NCBI GenBank assembly: GCA_009937615.1
Contig: JAACFB010000001.1
Span: 62,001-126,000, forward strand
Source of the DNA: Gammaproteobacteria bacterium
GTDB taxonomy: Bacteria; Pseudomonadota; Gammaproteobacteria; Steroidobacterales; Woeseiaceae
Reading direction: 5' to 3'
DNA: 64,000 bases
Positions 61,179 to 64,000 of the stretch are shown piece after piece (the stretch's first letter is position 1; each line of letters opens with the position of its first letter). Made by a program: the position numbers and the translations under genes. Under the pieces are notes generated by a model. The model was given only the letters and a program-made list of their open reading frames with translations. It did no database searches and had not been told where the DNA came from.

Positions 61179-62264
61179 TTACAGATCCTCCTTGTTCAGA
61201 ACGCCGAGTTCGTTCCCGAACAGGGCGGTCAGGTACAGCGCATCGTGGGTTTCCAAAACGCCGGTCAGGGCCGGGAATCGGGCGTGCGAATCCTGTAGAT
61301 CCATCAGTACTTCACCGTCGCCGTTGATCGCGAAAACATGCGACGATGGAACGGCGGCCGGCCGGTACTTTTCGGGCAGGCGCTGGGCGATCTTGCGCAG
61401 CAGCGGCTTGTCCGACGCGTCATCGAGCAGTGAGTCGCGCGGTGCCACGAGCCCGATCCAGAATCGCCCGTTCAGGCCGTTGTTGATGTTGTCCGGGAAA
61501 CCGGGCAGGTTGTCGATCAGGACTTCGGTGCGGCCGGCTGTCTCGCCGCGCAGCCAGTGCTTGAGAATGCGATAGGAACCGGTCTCAGCAATCAGCAGGT
61601 AGTCCTGGCTGTCGCTGATCGCCACGCCGTTGGCGAAATTCAGACCGTCCATGATTACGCGCGCGACACCTGTATCCGGCCGAAACTCGATGACCGCGCC
61701 GTGTCCGCCATGTTCCGTGATATCGAGAATCGAGGCTTCATAGGTGCCCCCGTACTGCTGTGCGCCGAAACGTGTGCTGGCCTCGGAGAAATAAATCGTG
61801 CCATCGGCCGCAATTGCGAGATCGTCGGTGTAAACGAGCGGCCGGCCCGCGACGGCGTCGAGCAGCGTGGTAACCGTGCCGTCCAGGTCAATGTGCTGAA
61901 GTCCGACGTAGGCATTGGCGACGATCATCGATCCGTCGGTTGCCGTTTCGATCCCCAGCGGTCGGCCACCGACGTCGGCAAAGGCGTCGTAATTTCGGCG
62001 ACCGTCAATTCTAAGGATGATGCCACCCGCTGTTGTCGCATACAGGTGGCCATCCGGACCGAGTGTGGCGTCCTCGGGCCCGACGTGATTGCCCAATGCG
62101 ATCGGGCGCGCGTGCCGCAGCCGGTTATTGGCGCCGAATGGATCGACAAGACCGCGATCGATAGGCGCATCCCAGGCTACCGGGTCGATCGGCACAGGCC
62201 AGGCCAGCAGGTATGCGGCCAGAGCTGTCAACACTACTCCGGCCGCAATCAGCGCTCGCTTCAT
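61179..62264 (-). CDS. SMP-30/strictosidine-synthase-like beta-propeller protein
   Basis: A 361-residue six-bladed propeller-like protein. An N-terminal membrane anchor (ALIAAGVVLTALAAYLLAWPVPI) precedes blades with the gluconolactonase/strictosidine synthase patterns GPEDATLGPDGHLYATTAGG, DDLAIAADGTIYFSEASTRF, MDGLNFANGVAISDSQDYLLIAETGSYRI, NLPGFPDNINNGLNGRFWIGL. The animal homologues are lactonases or paraoxonase-like; substrate here unknown. It lies 13 bp downstream of folE on the same strand and may share the transcript, but without a metabolic link I can see. Confidence 0.8.
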   Translation of the reverse strand: MKRALIAAGVVLTALAAYLLAWPVPIDPVAWDAPIDRGLVDPFGANNRLRHARPIALGNHVGPEDATLGPDGHLYATTAGGIILRIDGRRNYDAFADVGGRPLGIETATDGSMIVANAYVGLQHIDLDGTVTTLLDAVAGRPLVYTDDLAIAADGTIYFSEASTRFGAQQYGGTYEASILDITEHGGHGAVIEFRPDTGVARVIMDGLNFANGVAISDSQDYLLIAETGSYRILKHWLRGETAGRTEVLIDNLPGFPDNINNGLNGRFWIGLVAPRDSLLDDASDKPLLRKIAQRLPEKYRPAAVPSSHVFAINGDGEVLMDLQDSHARFPALTGVLETHDALYLTALFGNELGVLNKEDL

Positions 62265-62277
62265 GGCCTGATGGGAG

Positions 62278-62883
62278 TTACCGGGTGCCGTCGATCATGC
62301 GCAGGAATTCGGCCCGGGTCCTGGCATCTTTGCGAAAAGTGCCGACCATTTGGCTAGTGACCATCGAGACGTCGGACTTGTGCACGCCTCGGGTCGTCAT
62401 GCACTGATGAGCGGCTTCGATGACTACGCCGACGCCTTTCGGTTTCAGCACATCCTCGATGCAGTTCGCGATCTGAGCCGTCATCTTTTCCTGGACCTGG
62501 AAACGTCGCGCGAACGCCTCGACGACACGTGCAAGCTTGCTGATACCGACGACCTTGTTTCTGGGCAGGTAACCGACATGCGCCTTGCCGATGATCGGTG
62601 CCATATGGTGTTCACAATGTGATTCGAATTCGATATCCCGAAGGACAATCATTTCATCATATCCCTCGACTTCCTCGAACGTGCGCCGCAGGTAGCGAAC
62701 AGGGTCGTCCTTATAGCCGCTGAACCAGTCTTCATACGCGCTGGCGACGCGCTTCGGCGTATCGATCAGTCCTTCGCGCCGCGGATCCTCACCCGCCCAG
62801 AGCAAAAGCGTCCGCACGGCCTCTTCAGCCGCCTTGCGGCTGGGTCTGCGGGGTTTCCGATCGTTGCCCGTCTTTTTGGTCAC
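62278..62883 (-). CDS. folE: GTP cyclohydrolase I FolE
   Basis: FolE converts GTP to dihydroneopterin triphosphate, the entry to folate. With the GTG start at 62883, the protein is 201 residues, the usual length. A ribosome binding site AGGAAGG lies 4 nt before it, which decides against ATG 62934 further upstream. Features: [26 protein letters not shown], zinc ligands C90, H93 and C161 ([21 protein letters not shown] and [11 protein letters not shown]), and the catalytic histidine region. Cytoplasmic decamer in known relatives. Confidence 0.95.
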   Translation of the reverse strand: MTKKTGNDRKPRRPSRKAAEEAVRTLLLWAGEDPRREGLIDTPKRVASAYEDWFSGYKDDPVRYLRRTFEEVEGYDEMIVLRDIEFESHCEHHMAPIIGKAHVGYLPRNKVVGISKLARVVEAFARRFQVQEKMTAQIANCIEDVLKPKGVGVVIEAAHQCMTTRGVHKSDVSMVTSQMVGTFRKDARTRAEFLRMIDGTR

Positions 62884-62994
62884 TGCGCCTTCCTGCCTTG
62901 TCGGGGGACTGGACGATACTACCGACATTGCCATACCCCGTACACCGTAAGGCGGCATGATTCGATAGTTGCCGTGAATCTGACTGCGCGGGTG

Positions 62995-63657
62995 TCAGGT
63001 CGCCTGAGCGTCGAGCGCCAGTCCGGCCGGACAACTGACGCCGGTGCCGCCAATACCGCAATAGCCGCCCGGGTTCTTCGCCAGGTACTGCTGGTGATAG
63101 TCTTCGGCGAAATAGAAGGTGTCAAGCGGCAGAATCTCGGTAGTGATCGGGCCATAACCGGCGCTCTTCAGTTCGGTCTCGTAGGCTACCCGTGAGCGCT
63201 GCGCAGCCACGTGCTGCGAGTCATTGAACGTGTATATCGCGGATCGGTACTGGGTGCCGACATCGTTGCCCTGGCGCATTCCCTGGGTCGGGTCGTGCGC
63301 CTCCCAGAAGACCCGCAGCAGCTCGGCGTAGCTGACTCGCTCCGGGTCGAATACGATCCTGACAACCTCGGTGTGGCCGGTCAGTCCCGAGCAAACCTCG
63401 CGATAATCCGGATTGGGCGTAATGCCGCCTGCATATCCGACCGCGGTGGAATAAACGCCTGGCGTTTCCCAGAAGATCCGTTCGGCTCCCCAGAAGCAGC
63501 CAAGCGCGAATACGGCCTGCTGCAAATTCTCGTCGAACGGGCCGGCCAGGGAATGACCGTTCACGAAATGCTGCTCGGGTACGGGCATACTTTCCGCCCG
63601 GCCAGGCAAAGCCTGTTCGCTCGAGGGCAGCGTCGATTTCTGTTCGAATTTGTTCAA
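62995..63657 (-). CDS. msrA: Peptide methionine (S)-sulfoxide reductase MsrA
   Basis: MsrA reduces S-methionine sulfoxide in proteins. The 220-residue protein has the active-site [10 protein letters not shown] (C54), [52 protein letters not shown] with the recycling cysteines near the C terminus. A ~40-residue N-terminal leader (through about [15 protein letters not shown]) is the E. coli-like long form. Two methionine repair systems, MsrA and MsrPQ, are in this window. A partial peptidase gene lies immediately upstream, 2 bp from its start codon. Confidence 0.96.
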   Translation of the reverse strand: MNKFEQKSTLPSSEQALPGRAESMPVPEQHFVNGHSLAGPFDENLQQAVFALGCFWGAERIFWETPGVYSTAVGYAGGITPNPDYREVCSGLTGHTEVVRIVFDPERVSYAELLRVFWEAHDPTQGMRQGNDVGTQYRSAIYTFNDSQHVAAQRSRVAYETELKSAGYGPITTEILPLDTFYFAEDYHQQYLAKNPGGYCGIGGTGVSCPAGLALDAQAT

Positions 63658-63659
63658 AG

Positions 63660-64000
63660 CTAGAGTGCCTGATAGCGTCCGCCGCGGCGTGGTTTGCGAA
63701 TGATACCGTCGATACTCCGAAAACGCACCGGGATCGACTGCGTGTTGCCCCAGTCCGTTGCCCGGTACACGGCGAAATGCAAGTGCGGCATCGTTGTATG
63801 GCCGGTATTGCCCGAGTAAGCGATTTTTTGTCCCTGTGAAACGGTTTCGCCAACCGAGACGATTGCCCCGTTTTGCATCAGGTGATAGTACTCACCCGTC
63901 GTGCCGTCGCTGTGCAGGATAACGACAAAGTTGGCGAATTTACCGCAGCCGTCTTCCCAGCATCCCCGCGAGTTTCCCTCTTCGACGCGGGCGACGACCC
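63660..64000 (-). CDS. M23 family (LytM-type) endopeptidase, C-terminal part
   Basis: The gene enters from the right edge and ends at 63660; 113 residues are visible. They contain the peptidase signature: [28 protein letters not shown] with the HxH-type ligands, [24 protein letters not shown], which carries the last zinc ligands (HLH) and catalytic histidine. M23 enzymes cleave peptidoglycan or act as division regulators. The N terminus, signal and possible LysM or coiled-coil region lie outside the window. A pair of cysteines in CWEDGC is not usual for the domain. Confidence 0.85.
   Translation of the reverse strand, partial: VVARVEEGNSRGCWEDGCGKFANFVVILHSDGTTGEYYHLMQNGAIVSVGETVSQGQKIAYSGNTGHTTMPHLHFAVYRATDWGNTQSIPVRFRSIDGIIRKPRRGGRYQAL

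Overview
The window reads as chromosome of a GC-rich gammaproteobacterium. The evidence is a set of gene neighbourhoods typical of that class: rhlB facing trxA-rho, aroQ-accB-accC, prmA-dusB-fis-purH-purD, a full-length plsB, sohB, msrPQ, trhO, a YdcH protein and Fis itself. Low-similarity neighbours and several CIRCE/Xanthomonadales-like traits (HrcA-type operator, Arg-rich Rho extension) fit a deep, possibly marine lineage near Woeseiaceae/Xanthomonadales/Chromatiales; that placement is an inference. I saw no rRNA, tRNA, IS element, CRISPR array or intact prophage.

Layout. 1-5.5 kb: a DUF4398/OmpA-type protein running off the left edge, lipA, sohB, a periplasmic M48 protease and an L,D-transpeptidase lipoprotein. 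5.5-11 kb: a PLP desulfhydrase-like gene facing a compact three-gene unit made of an orphan contractile-tail-sheath protein and two membrane-associated GTPases. 11-20.9 kb: alkyltransferase-like protein, small hydrolase and lipoprotein, plsB-trhO, cysQ, a YrfG-type nucleotidase, rhlB/trxA-rho. 21.3-25.5 kb: an ECF sigma factor, FecR-type anti-sigma and TonB-dependent receptor cassette. 25.5-31 kb: accessory enzymes and small membrane proteins. 31-45.7 kb: a long minus-strand run dsbD-tlpA, aroQ-accB-accC-prmA, a huge acidic DUF3426 protein, dusB-fis-purH-purD-moeA. 45.8-48 kb: groES-groEL behind a CIRCE operator. 48-51.7 kb: msrPQ, a DsbA-family protein and an epoxide-hydrolase-like protein. 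51.7-55.2 kb: a T-box riboswitch followed by an ileS of the IleRS2 type. 55.3-64 kb: murI, two lipoprotein metallopeptidase-like genes, an SMP-30/strictosidine-synthase-like protein, folE, msrA and a partial M23 peptidase.

Two places stand out. First, ileS (52022-55153) is preceded by a complete T-box leader: an AUC specifier, the GGGTGGTACCGCG core, and mutually exclusive antiterminator and terminator helices. T-boxes are mainly known from Firmicutes and Actinobacteria, and the encoded IleRS has a GIHH motif where HxGH is usual, so leader and gene look like a transferred antibiotic-tolerance cassette. Second, a lone tail-sheath homologue without tube, baseplate or spike genes is translationally packed (2-nt gap, then 71-nt overlap) with two P-loop GTPases carrying hydrophobic regions; I do not recognise this as a described system.

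Housekeeping parts cooperate in recognisable ways: DsbD with a TlpA thioredoxin, MsrPQ and MsrA cover thiol and methionine redox repair; PlsB, AccB and AccC belong to lipid synthesis; PurH, PurD and FolE to purine and folate supply; CIRCE plus a sigma32-like promoter to heat-shock control of GroESL.
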